This document shows, piece by piece, positions 1 to 9,115 of a stretch of DNA of 64,000 nucleotides; within the stretch, counting starts at the first letter, position 1, and each line of letters opens with the position of its first letter. The notes beneath the pieces were generated by a model that had not been told where the DNA came from, ran no database searches, and worked only from the letters and a program-made list of their open reading frames with translations. The stretch is from contig BSYQ01000005.1 in NCBI GenBank assembly GCA_030272585.1, positions 3,627,501-3,691,500 of the forward strand, written 5' to 3'. Origin of the DNA: Bryopsis sp. KO-2023 (taxonomy: Eukaryota > Chlorophyta > Ulvophyceae > Bryopsidales > Bryopsidaceae). The translations under genes and the position numbers were made by a program.

Positions 1-840
1 GCAAGGAGTGCTGCTCGTGCGGCTGCCTACAAAAAGAAACAAGATCTTCGGGATGACTCACATTCGATTCGGTTGCAGCCTGTGAATAGTCAAGGTGTTC
101 GGATGATTTCTCCTCGTTTGATGGCATCTACACTTCAAGCTTGGATTCGGGGCCATACTCCGGATTTTGCACCTGTGATCGTGGATGTGCGAAGGGATTT
201 CAAAGGACAATTCTATATACAATTTGAGCCGGCTGATTGGGCAAAGGTGGACGAAATTCTGCAGATTCCGAATGAGGATGGCTTGACAATTCAACTCGAT
301 GCATTGGGTGACTGGAAAAGATTACCCCAGATGGAGTCTCCTCTAAAGAACAAGGTGGCGATGGTAATTAAGGACGTTCCGGTTCAAATTTCGGGGGCTG
401 AGTTCGAAACAGAATTGTATCATTCCAATTTCCAGGAGTGGGATTTACCGGCCCCTCATCAAGGAATGGATTTTTCAGAGTGTTTTGGACAAACAATGCG
501 ACTCAAGCGCAAGATTACTACACCTGGAGGCCCTGACTGGACTCCTACAAATGCATTCCGGATTTGGCTCCCAACCTCGATCGCAGAATCACTGGAGAAG
601 AAGGGACTTGTGCAGTACTCCTTCAACTGGCATGCTTGCTCCCGCTATACAAGAGCACCTGTGACTTGCTATCGTTGCGGAGAGCAAGGACACTTAATAA
701 AGGATTGCCCCAACCCGCCTCGTTGTCGCTCTTGTGGAGGCAACCACGAAACAATAGCGTGTCCCAGCGGCTACCCAAAACGGGGACCCCCAACCGACGT
801 GGGCACAATGGCCCCTTCTGGGTCTAGGTCCAGAAACTGA
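1..840 (+). CDS. LINE1 ORF1, gag-like nucleic-acid-binding protein (partial)
   Basis: The frame is open from base 1, so the start is off the left edge; 279 residues are visible. The C-terminal part has two zinc knuckles at about 660-760: C-x2-C-x4-H-x4-C followed closely by C-x2-C-x3-H-x4-C. Such paired knuckles are usual in ORF1 proteins of the I/Jockey/R1/Tad groups, which bind the element RNA to form the RNP. The region at 55-330 is closely related to residues in the middle of the LINE2 ORF, which tells that the two elements share a gag lineage. LINE2 lacks the knuckles. Confidence 0.85.
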   Translation, partial: ARSAARAAAYKKKQDLRDDSHSIRLQPVNSQGVRMISPRLMASTLQAWIRGHTPDFAPVIVDVRRDFKGQFYIQFEPADWAKVDEILQIPNEDGLTIQLDALGDWKRLPQMESPLKNKVAMVIKDVPVQISGAEFETELYHSNFQEWDLPAPHQGMDFSECFGQTMRLKRKITTPGGPDWTPTNAFRIWLPTSIAESLEKKGLVQYSFNWHACSRYTRAPVTCYRCGEQGHLIKDCPNPPRCRSCGGNHETIACPSGYPKRGPPTDVGTMAPSGSRSRN

Positions 841-1509
841 ACGGTCGATGAACATTCTGCTATCACACCCATAGAAAGAGCGTTAAAGTGATAGCCGAGC
901 ACGTTTTTTTTTACGCTTTGGATTAACAAGTCTGGGGGGATATTTTTACCCCTATTTTTATTGCAACCTCTTACGGGGTTTAAGGGGTTTTCGTCGGAGG
1001 GTATCGGAAGTCGTTGATAGAGATTCGAGGACTGGGGTTGGTGTTTGTTTTTGGTGGAGGATCACAGTCACAGTTTGCTCATTCAGAGGGTAGCATCCAG
1101 CGGGGGTTTTTATTTGTTTTTCGTGATATTCTTGGGAATTGCAAAGAAGTTTTGGATGGTGAAACAATAGAAGTGGACACTGGGGGTACGGGTATTGGGA
1201 TCGGGGATTCTTTTATTGGTGGGGATTACATTCATCGTGGCTTTTTCGGGCTGCCACTGGGGAGGGGGGATTTTTTGGGGGGTTTTAGAGTCCAGTAGGA
1301 GTTCTATTACTCTTCGCAAACATTTTTTCGGTATCGAAGGGAAATTTTGGGGGTGAATTACTGGAAGTAGACGATAGGGGTCTGGATATTGGGGTTAGGG
1401 TTTATTTTTTCGAGGAGGGCTTTCATTCGTGGGAGAGGGGGATTTTTTACGGGGTGAAAAAGAACATCTATTCATTTTGGGGACTTACACTCTGTTTCCG
1501 CAGTTTCAG
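841..1509 (+). other. LINE1 spacer between ORF1 and ORF2
   Basis: About 670 bases without a convincing ORF, rich in G and T runs. The ORF2 frame stays open upstream to 1429, but the first ATG in it is at 1510. I see no ORF1-ORF2 overlap, so ORF2 translation would need reinitiation or another route. Confidence 0.6.
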
Positions 1510-4500
1510 ATGCGCCTGGGCCAGATCAATCTGCAGGGGTCCTCACTGTTTGTCGAAGCCTTTCTTCGGAGTGGTGAATTCGATGGCATCGACGTCCTTC
1601 TGCTCCAGGAACTGCCGAGGTCTTTGGCTGATCCAGACCGGGATTTTGCTCCGTTCAAGCTTTGGCTGCCGCAAGTGGATGTCCCTCATGTGGGGATCCT
1701 CTACCGGGAATCCCTCAAACCAGAGCTCCTTCATTCGAACATGGACAGGGTTGTTGCAATTCGGCTGCCAGCTTCGCAATCCATGGAACCTGTCCTGTTG
1801 GTATCATCATATATACAATGGCGGTCAGCGGTAGGATTGGATCAACTCGACCAGTTTTTGAAAGCAACGTGGAAAACTTCACAAGTTCTGGTGATCAGCT
1901 CAGATTCAAATGCTCATTCACCGATTTGGGGCCCTCGTTCTACCCCACTCAATTCGAATGGAAGGAAACTACAGGATTTTTTGATTGACTGGGATCTACA
2001 CACCAGAAATAATGGTGCAGACAAGCATACCTTTCTCTCATCCCTGGGGATTCCAGCGTGGATTGACCTGACAATCACGTCGCGGATGGAGCTCATTTCG
2101 TCCTGGAAAGTGCACGACATCCGGTTAGACCTGAGTGATCATGCATTGGTGGAGTTCACTTTATTGGGGGCTAACACTACACCCGTTCAGGATTTTCCAT
2201 ATCACTGGAATTTGGCAGACTGGGAGGGACTCGAAAAGGGCCTTAAAACGGATCTGGATTCAATGTTTTGGACACGGGGGCTCTGGCTACAATCGAATTC
2301 GCTGAAGTTATTTGATCGGGCGCTGGAGTTATTCATGCAAATGGTTCAAGCCAGGATAAAGGAATTCGTACCTTGGAAACAAAACAGAGCTCAAAGGAAG
2401 GCGTGGTGGACTCCTCTGGTGGCTCAAGCATATCAAAGGATGCGGCGGGCCTCTCGGATGTACTGCAAACTTTGTGCTCGTTCTCCGGGTGCTGATACTA
2501 CAAAAAGACAAAAGGCAACTGTTACAACATTGAAACAATCATTCCAGACATTGATTGCAGAGGCGAAGGAAGAATCATGGCGTCACTTTGTGACATCTAC
2601 ACCCAAAGAGAATTTCTGGACTGTGGTCAAGAAAACGATCACCTCGAAAGGCGCACTACATCTATCGTACCTCATTGATGGGAATGGGACGGTTCAAGAT
2701 GAGGGAGAAAAAATGAAACAACTGCTATTTGAGAAATTTTTTCCAGACCCACAGGTGGATCCACACCCTACACATGCAGCTACAAAGCAGTTGGCTGTTG
2801 AATGGACAGCTGCGACCACTTCCAGTCCGGAACCAATCTCATTGGCAGAAGTGTGGGATGCCCTTTCTAAGAGCAACCCAAGAGGAGCACCGGGGGATGA
2901 TCACATTCCGTTTATATTTTGGCTGCGTACCTTTGGTTCTGTCGGGCAGACCATTCTCCACCTTTTCAACAAGTCGATCCAGCTGCAATACGTCCCTCGT
3001 CGGTGGAAATGCTCCTGTGTTTGCCCAATCCCCAAGTCTCAGGGATCCAGCTTCGAGATCAGTAACATGCGGCCGATCAGTCTTCTTCCCACTGTGGCTA
3101 AATGGTTGGAGCGGATTATGGCATCAAGGATCGCGGAGCATGCAGAAACACATTCTCTGCTACACACAACACAACACGGGTTTCGTTCAGGCAGATCTAC
3201 GACCACGGCACTTTATACAATCAGCAATTTTCTACAACAAGGACATGCACGCCGTTCGGTGTCAGTGGGGGCCTCTTTGGATCTAAAATCAGCCTTTGAC
3301 GTGGTTTGGAAAGAAAGGGTTATTCAGCGAATGGTGGAGGATGCTTACCAAGATTACATGATTGGCTGGACGCGCTCGTTTCTCTCGGACAGATGTGCTT
3401 CCTTGGAAATCCATGGGCGGCTCTATCTCCATTGGCCACACAAAGGAACTCCACAGGGCAGCCCGCTGAGCCCTTTGCTGTTTGCAAATTTTCTGGATGA
3501 GCTCCTGAGGTTGCTCCCGGAGGATATTTTGGTGGTTGCCTACGCGGATGATCTCTTCATTGCGTCCAGGGGCCTCTTGGATGTGGCACAGCTGGCTTTA
3601 CAGGCGGCCTTGGCGGTTTGTTCTAAATGGGCCTGCAGAGTACAAATGACGTTTTCAGTCCCGAAGTGTGGGGTTATTCTGTTTCGCCCGGCTAAAACAA
3701 GATTTGATGGGGCTTTTTCATTTTATCTTTCGGGACGGCTGATCCCTGCAGTTGATTCAGTAAAGGTGCTTGGGGTTACGTTTGATGCGCACCTGAGTTT
3801 TGAACCACATGTTTCGCTAGTGGTGAACAAGGCTAGAAAAAGACTGAATTTGCTAAGGCGATTTGCCGGGGTACATTGGGGATTTTCTGGGGGGGTTCTT
3901 TCTCGACTTTTCCTGATGACAATTGTTCCCTTACTGTTCTATGGCAGTCTCTGTTGGGCACATGTGGTGCACAACTCGCCAGGTGCGCCTCGAAGGATCC
4001 TGAAGATGCTGACCTCCATATTTCGGATTGGGGGACAGTGGGTGACGGGCTGCTTCAACTCCACATCAGTGGGAAAGCTGATTCTGCTGGCGGGTTTCCT
4101 CCCTCCAATACTGGAGCAAATGAAGTCCATCTTCAATGACACGATGCACCTCTACCGCTCCGGCTTCCTGTCAGGGTACATCATGGATTCAATTGCCACA
4201 TTCAAAGTTAAAGCTCTCACACAATTTGGGACATTTTTTCGTCAATTTGGTGGGACTTTCTGCTGGGGCAGAAACAGTCACTTGAAAAGATTTTATGTGG
4301 CACCTTTTGGGTTTGATCGCACTGCAACAGTGTTTTTACAAATGGGACACAAGTTTATTCAGGGGAATATGGATTCATTTCAAGCCCACGAAACTGAGAT
4401 TCGTGTCCATTCAAAAACTACTGATTCTGCTGGGGGGTTTACGGTTACCTTAACCCATGAGGAGCTGGGGCACCTGACATGGACACGTGCTGATGTGGGA

Positions 4501-5412
4501 TGGTTTAACTACCTGGATCTATGCATGGTGGGACTTCTGACTGGCCTGGAGGAATTGGGATTGGACCGCTTGAGAACTTGTGAAGACCTTGGCATCTGGT
4601 TACCACATGCAGCCGGAAAACTTCTGATGGTACAGAGGACCAAACTCCCGGATCACACTCGTCGAATTCGATCCATGTTGATGTCGGGCCCTGCAAATGT
4701 CACATGCCATTCAACTTCAAAAGGGGGATTTGCAAACAAGGCTGCTGGAGAGGGAGTAACTTCTGCGGATACTGATGGGGGGATCACAAGTTTAACTTCT
4801 GTTGAGCGTACCATGAATGAGGATGCTGCTGGACTGGAGCTGGCTCTCCATACACCCACCCCTGGTTCCATTATCTCGCCCTGGGACCAACACAAGACAG
4901 GAACACATTTTCAAGGCTTCCTCAACAAACAAGCTGACACACACTTCACAGTGGATTACCCTGAGGCTTCCATGGGTTGGCAGTTGAATCATCGCCGGGG
5001 GTGGATTGCATGGCCTCAGGTGCCGAGATGCCTGTCGTCCCTTCTCTTCCAGTTTGTCTCCGAGCACTTCCCGTGCAATGCTTTCCTGTGGACAATCAAA
5101 TCTTCACCATCAGCAAAGTGCAACTGTGGTGACCTAAGGCAAGACAGAGACCATCTGCTATTGCAATGCCCTTTGTTACAAGATGCCAGATGCTGTCTTC
5201 GGGAGGCGATAAGCCCTATGCCTTTGGAGGTGGGGACGCTAATGCGGGAGGAAAATATTCGGGCGGTGAGCATTTTTCTGCTGGAGGTGCGCCGCTTCAT
5301 TAATTCACAGGCAGGCGACTGGCTTGGTTGCCTTTCCACGGAAACCTTTGACGATGCGTTGGCTCTGCTGGAAACGGACTCCAAGGCGGTGGCGACGACG
5401 GACGAACAGTGA
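1510..5412 (+). CDS. LINE1 ORF2, APE endonuclease - reverse transcriptase
   Basis: 1300 residues from the first ATG; the endonuclease domain begins almost at this residue, which supports the start. The endonuclease motifs are visible: the catalytic glutamate in LLLQE near residue 32, the D-x-N motif in SDSNAH near 132, and SDHALVEF near 210. The reverse transcriptase spans roughly 450-750 with GTPQGSPLSPLLFA and the catalytic YADD near 678. The C-terminus has a C-x-C-x8-H-x4-C finger near 1204-1220, common in LINE ORF2 proteins. A stretch near 960-1030 could be a degenerate RNase H but lacks a clear DGS motif. The enzyme would nick the target and prime reverse transcription there; the endonuclease is the likely source of the tRNA-Ser specificity. 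The frame is intact, so this copy may have been active recently. Confidence 0.92.
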   Translation: MRLGQINLQGSSLFVEAFLRSGEFDGIDVLLLQELPRSLADPDRDFAPFKLWLPQVDVPHVGILYRESLKPELLHSNMDRVVAIRLPASQSMEPVLLVSSYIQWRSAVGLDQLDQFLKATWKTSQVLVISSDSNAHSPIWGPRSTPLNSNGRKLQDFLIDWDLHTRNNGADKHTFLSSLGIPAWIDLTITSRMELISSWKVHDIRLDLSDHALVEFTLLGANTTPVQDFPYHWNLADWEGLEKGLKTDLDSMFWTRGLWLQSNSLKLFDRALELFMQMVQARIKEFVPWKQNRAQRKAWWTPLVAQAYQRMRRASRMYCKLCARSPGADTTKRQKATVTTLKQSFQTLIAEAKEESWRHFVTSTPKENFWTVVKKTITSKGALHLSYLIDGNGTVQDEGEKMKQLLFEKFFPDPQVDPHPTHAATKQLAVEWTAATTSSPEPISLAEVWDALSKSNPRGAPGDDHIPFIFWLRTFGSVGQTILHLFNKSIQLQYVPRRWKCSCVCPIPKSQGSSFEISNMRPISLLPTVAKWLERIMASRIAEHAETHSLLHTTQHGFRSGRSTTTALYTISNFLQQGHARRSVSVGASLDLKSAFDVVWKERVIQRMVEDAYQDYMIGWTRSFLSDRCASLEIHGRLYLHWPHKGTPQGSPLSPLLFANFLDELLRLLPEDILVVAYADDLFIASRGLLDVAQLALQAALAVCSKWACRVQMTFSVPKCGVILFRPAKTRFDGAFSFYLSGRLIPAVDSVKVLGVTFDAHLSFEPHVSLVVNKARKRLNLLRRFAGVHWGFSGGVLSRLFLMTIVPLLFYGSLCWAHVVHNSPGAPRRILKMLTSIFRIGGQWVTGCFNSTSVGKLILLAGFLPPILEQMKSIFNDTMHLYRSGFLSGYIMDSIATFKVKALTQFGTFFRQFGGTFCWGRNSHLKRFYVAPFGFDRTATVFLQMGHKFIQGNMDSFQAHETEIRVHSKTTDSAGGFTVTLTHEELGHLTWTRADVGWFNYLDLCMVGLLTGLEELGLDRLRTCEDLGIWLPHAAGKLLMVQRTKLPDHTRRIRSMLMSGPANVTCHSTSKGGFANKAAGEGVTSADTDGGITSLTSVERTMNEDAAGLELALHTPTPGSIISPWDQHKTGTHFQGFLNKQADTHFTVDYPEASMGWQLNHRRGWIAWPQVPRCLSSLLFQFVSEHFPCNAFLWTIKSSPSAKCNCGDLRQDRDHLLLQCPLLQDARCCLREAISPMPLEVGTLMREENIRAVSIFLLEVRRFINSQAGDWLGCLSTETFDDALALLETDSKAVATTDEQ

Positions 5413-5690
5413 TGCGGACGAGTTTCGGCAGCAAGGGGTGCAAACTGGCCGCCTTCGTGAGGGGTTCTTTTATACGGAAATAAGGTTTAGGTTTGGGGAT
5501 CTTGTCATTTGACAGGTGCTAGAGTGTGAGAGAGGAATGAGGACTGTGGGTTACGTAAGGGGTTCTTTTTTTTGGGACAGTTCACTTTTTTCGGCGCTGC
5601 CGCAAGGCAGTCTCCGGTTGTGTTGTACAATTAATTGGGACATTCATTTTTGCCGATATAAAAAAGGCATTGTAATCAACAAAAATTCCA
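5413..5690 (+). other. LINE1 3' UTR
   Basis: It shares GGTTACGT, GGGACAGTTCA and the GCGCTGCCGCAAGGCAG hairpin-like stretch with the 3' ends of LINE2 (about 36795-36973) and of the LINE fragment in every array unit. This is the probable recognition region for the reverse transcriptase. Confidence 0.75.
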
Positions 5691-5756
5691 GATTAAGGAG
5701 GTGGACTCGAAATCCACCGGGTTTATCCCGCGCAGGTTCAAATCTTGCTCTCAGCG
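5691..5756 (+). pseudogene. tRNA-Ser(CGA) 3' part, cut by LINE1
   Basis: It begins at gene base 17 (GATTAAGGAGGTGG, the expected target duplication) and keeps the anticodon arm with CGA, variable arm and T arm. The T stem has a C-to-T change compared with the array genes. The first 30 bases lie beyond the 5' end of LINE1, outside the window. Confidence 0.85.
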
Positions 5757-5808
5757 TGGGGCTCATCTTTTTTTCGGAGCGGCCGAAGAAAGGAATGCAA
5801 GGAGGATG

Positions 5809-5880
5809 CGCCGTTGCCGGGAATTGAACCCGGGTCTTCTACGTGACAAGCAGGAATACTGACCACTGTACTACAACGAC
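5809..5880 (-). pseudogene. decayed tRNA-Asp(GTC)
   Basis: It has the same arrangement relative to tRNA-Ser as in the array unit, but substitutions weaken the anticodon stem (one C-A mismatch and one G-T pair). Acceptor and T arm are still well formed, so activity cannot be excluded. Confidence 0.7.
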
Positions 5881-6579
5881 CCAATCACGACCGGTTGGTG
5901 GATCTTTCTTGTGGGTGATGGGTTTTGAATTGTGGGTGAAGAGTGTTTGAATGGAAATATTGTGTTGGTGTTGTTGTTGATGTCGATGGGAGGTTGTTGG
6001 TGTGGATATGGGTGATGGATGTTGATGGTCGAAGATGAAAGTGTTGATAAAGAGATAAAATGCGATGTGATGTGTTTTGAAACCGATAGTTATGAAGTGT
6101 GGCTTGTGATTGTATTGTAACCAAATGTTTTTATTGCGATGACTTTATAGGGTTCCAAATGTTGCGATTCAAATCATATCAATTACATTCGTTCAAATCC
6201 CGTTTTCCTTGTCGTTGAGATGTAGCGAAACATTATTGTATTGACTAAGTTCCCCAGTGTGTAGTTCCTAAGTCGATCAAATCTGAGTTCAATCTCATCA
6301 AGATATATCTGTCTTCGTCGTTTTCGTTTTCGTCGTTGGTGTAGTTCTTGAGGCTGCACTTAATTCCGGGCTCTCTTTGTCTTGGGTGTGTTTGTTGGCG
6401 TTGATCGCTTTCTCCTGTTGGGCACTGGTGGGTGTGGAGGTGATGGCTCGTCAGAGAGGGATTCGAAAGCGTTCTGAGGGATTTGTTGGGGAGGGATGAG
6501 TGGGGAAGCGTCCGAACCGGATGGTGCTCCAAATGGGTTCGTAGATGGGGGTAAAGGTGGCAGAGGTGTGATGGATGGT
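5881..6579. other. unassigned DNA left of gypsy A
   Basis: It diverges from the array unit right after the tRNA-Asp remnant. Reading frames on the minus strand are Ser/Thr/His/Pro-rich and look non-coding. I recognise no element, tRNA or terminal repeat here. Confidence 0.4.
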
Positions 6580-7151
6580 TGAAACGGATTCTTATCCGAG
6601 GCTGAATACTTCCAGCCGCCACTTAATCCGTTCTTCGCACACGTTGGGAGACGACCAGAAGTTCTGTAGAAACGGTCTGAGACACGAGAGTATACAACTG
6701 AAATCTTATTTCAACAAGATTGTTCTTTACAACGATTCCCAGCCTTTTATACTCTCAGCCCAGAGCTTCTAGAAAACTCCCAGCCCATCTCCTAACCTTA
6801 CAAATACTAGCTATCATCTAGCTCTCCCCAAAACGTCTCTATCATTTCTCAGCTCAGCCCTTCTAGCCAGAGCTCCGACTAACCCTTTATAACCCTTGAT
6901 AACCTCTAGACTAAGGACCCAGACTGAAGCTCCTTTCAGTCTGACTCCCGACTCTCTACCCAAACTCTCAGCCATCTGAGATCTGACACTGAATATACTG
7001 AACCTGGTTCGAACTCTTTTCGTTACGTTTCAGCCTCTCATTGAGCATCATGTAACTACCCCATTCCCAGTCAGTCCGCGACTACCTGGAACTCTCAGAC
7101 TGTAACCTCTGTTTTCCGCCTAGATCTTCGCCTACTAAGTCAGCCGTTTCA
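6580..7151 (-). repeat. Gypsy A 3' LTR
   Basis: 572 bp with terminal inverted TGAAACGG/CCGTTTCA; about 98% identical by eye to the right LTR. Confidence 0.92.
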
Positions 7152-7666
7152 CTCCTCCCCCCTTAGAGAGAGATCGCTGACCCAGCGATGTTGTGTACAC
7201 TAAGTTCGTATTGCACGACTTCACCAGAACTGCCAAGTGACTTAACTCGCTTATTCCGAGAATACCTCTGATATAGCTGTAAGCAATATTCTCCGACGTT
7301 TTCCGTAACAACTTCCCGATTGCGACTTGAGCTGAATGTTGGTTTCTGCTTATGGTTACTTCTGCCGCTGTGACATCCCATCCCAGCCCGTTCACACATA
7401 AACCCAACCCTGTTCAATAGACTTCACAGCCCACACTGAAAATCACACAGTCTCAGCTCCAGTCAAACTGTAATTTTCACAAGTGTTTTTACACACCCAG
7501 CATGTTAATTGTTTTCCAGAAATTCCCTTTTACCCCCACTTGATCCATTCACTGTTCTTTTCCTTTTTCTTCCAAAAACAAAATAAAATTCAAACACCCA
7601 AATACCAACAGAAAATCATATTTCACTCTTGATCCTTTTTTTTTTTTTTTTTTAAATATATTCAAC
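7152..7666 (-). other. Gypsy A 3' untranslated region and purine tract
   Basis: It runs from the stop of the accessory ORF to the 3' LTR. It holds an A-tract (T-run at about 7638-7655 on the plus strand) and the purine tract next to the LTR. No ORF with recognisable similarity is present. Confidence 0.6.
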
Positions 7667-9002
7667 TCAGGCTTTTCTGAGTTTCACATTTCTGGATCCC
7701 CCTGAACTTCCAGGAGGTTTCCTTTTCTTTCCTTCTGGTTCACTGTCTCCGCCTGGCTCATTGTCGACCCAATCCCCATCGTAATCCGTTGGTTCTGCCT
7801 CGTCTTCGGCTGCCTCGAATTTTCTCAGGGGCAGAGATAGGACTTTACGGTTACGGTCACCGTACCGGACCGTAACCACCGTAACCGGACCGTAACCGGA
7901 GTACAAATTTACTCTGACCGTAATTGACCGTAAAATTCCGTAAAATTCCGTAAAAATCCGTAAATTTCCGTAAAAATCCGTAAATGACCGTAAATTTCCG
8001 TAAATGACCGTAAATTTCCGTAAATGACCGTAAATGACCGTAAATTAGTAAAAATTTACGGTTACGGGACCTTTTTACGGCCGTATTACGGTGACCGTAA
8101 CCCGACCGTAACCGGACCGGACCGGAGGCGGACCAAAAAATCGGCCCAAGTCCTATCTCTGCTCAGGGGGCCCACGGTCCGCTTTGCCTTCATATACACT
8201 CCCCGAGTATAATCCGACCCCAACTTGAAGCCCAAGGCGCAGAGTTTGCAGGTTTCCGAGTGTATCACCATTGGTGGCCCTGTTTCAGCTGGTACCCACA
8301 TTCTCCGCCAGTCTCGTTTTCCTCATCCACTTCCAGACTGACACTCAGCCACACCCGATCCCGACACCCGATATTCGTGCACACCCAGTGCCGTTGGCAG
8401 TCTTCTCCGGTCGGCTGACAGTCTCTGCTCGAGGTCCGACAAAACACGCAGGTGTGTTTTTCCCCCTCTTCTTGCTTTGGTTCTCCGCCTCCTCTTCCCG
8501 ACCTGGCCTCCACCATGCTCCTCAGAAGCTCGACTTGTCCTTGGAGTTGCTGGTTCCGCACTTGCTCCTCCCGCAGCTTGTCTTCGACCCCGTCGAGCTT
8601 TTGTCGCATTTCCTCATCCGCTCCTTCCATCATCATCTTTTCCGCCTCCCTTTTCGCCGCGTCCGCTGAGGTTTCCGCCATCGCCAATTTTACGCTGAGG
8701 GCCTCGTTTTCCGCCAAATATTTCTCCCGATCGTTGAGCAACCGGGTGCGTTCAGCCTCCCAGCTATCTCTTTCCGCCTGAAATCCCCCCTCTTCTTCCA
8801 GCTCGGCGATCTTTTTTTCCAACCTCTCCTTCTCTTCTCCCCATTCCTGTTGTTCCCTTTCCTGGATTTTCTCCATCCTTTTTTCCTCTGCCATATACTG
8901 CTCCAGCATCCCTTGCAGCTTTTCCACCACTCCTGTCACCTTCCCAGCGTTATCCTTGATCTCCTCCAAAAGTGCCTGGGCTCCTGCCTTGAATTCCACC
9001 AT
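7667..9002 (-). pseudogene. Gypsy A 3' accessory ORF, coiled coil plus CxxC...CxxHxxC...CxxC domain (MITE-split, frameshifted)
   Basis: It starts at an ATG 114 bases after the pol stop, in the position env has in some gypsy elements. Residues from about 10 to 170 are Glu/Lys/Arg/Gln-rich and predicted coiled coil by heptad-like content. A Cys/His cluster follows: C-x2-C at about 8437-8456, C-x2-H-x2-C at about 8378-8400 and C-x2-C at about 8233-8247. A one-base frame change lies between about 8268 and 8320. A 330-bp MITE is inserted at 7832-8161; reading across it keeps the frame into an acidic then basic tail ending at 7667. There is no signal peptide or membrane segment, so it is not an envelope protein. 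Gypsy B has an ORF with the same ligand pattern in the same position. Function unknown. Confidence 0.7.
7832..8161. mobile_element. 330-bp hAT MITE made of CCGTAA repeats
   Basis: The ends are CAGAGATAGGACTT and its inverse, with an 8-bp duplication CTCAGGGG (7824-7831 and 8162-8169). The interior is almost wholly CCGTAA/TTACGG units. The ends and the motif are the same as those of the 4885-bp hAT element at 42174-47058, so that family is the likely source of transposase. Confidence 0.93.
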
Positions 9003-9115
9003 TTTTTTCTCCACAAAAAAAGTCGTCCCGAAACGTCCTCTGTCCTTTGTCTTGCGTTCGTCCTGTGTTTGCGCTCCGTTTGCTCTGTACACTCTCAAAC
9101 TCGAAAAAACCAGAA

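Larger units (their letters stand above)
1..5690 (+). mobile_element. LINE1: tRNA-Ser-targeting non-LTR retrotransposon, 5' end off window
   Basis: The element holds ORF1 with CCHC knuckles, ORF2 with an APE-type endonuclease and a reverse transcriptase, and a 3' UTR ending in AAAAATTCCA at 5690 without a poly(A) tail. The next base begins the 3' part of a tRNA-Ser(CGA) gene at gene position 17. LINE2 (33857-36973) and the small LINE fragments in the tRNA array share the 3' UTR and the same junction. The 5' end and the left target duplication lie outside the window. The domain order fits the I/Jockey/R1/Tad-like group, but I cannot place the clade by eye. Confidence 0.9.

Noticed and set aside
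8265-8669. Plus-strand frames over the gypsy A accessory ORF
   Set aside because: Shadow frames of the coiled-coil coding sequence on the other strand.
7667-9002. Gypsy A 3' ORF as an envelope gene
   Set aside because: Position fits, but there is no signal peptide, membrane segment or glycosylation-rich ectodomain; the protein is a charged coiled coil with zinc-type clusters.
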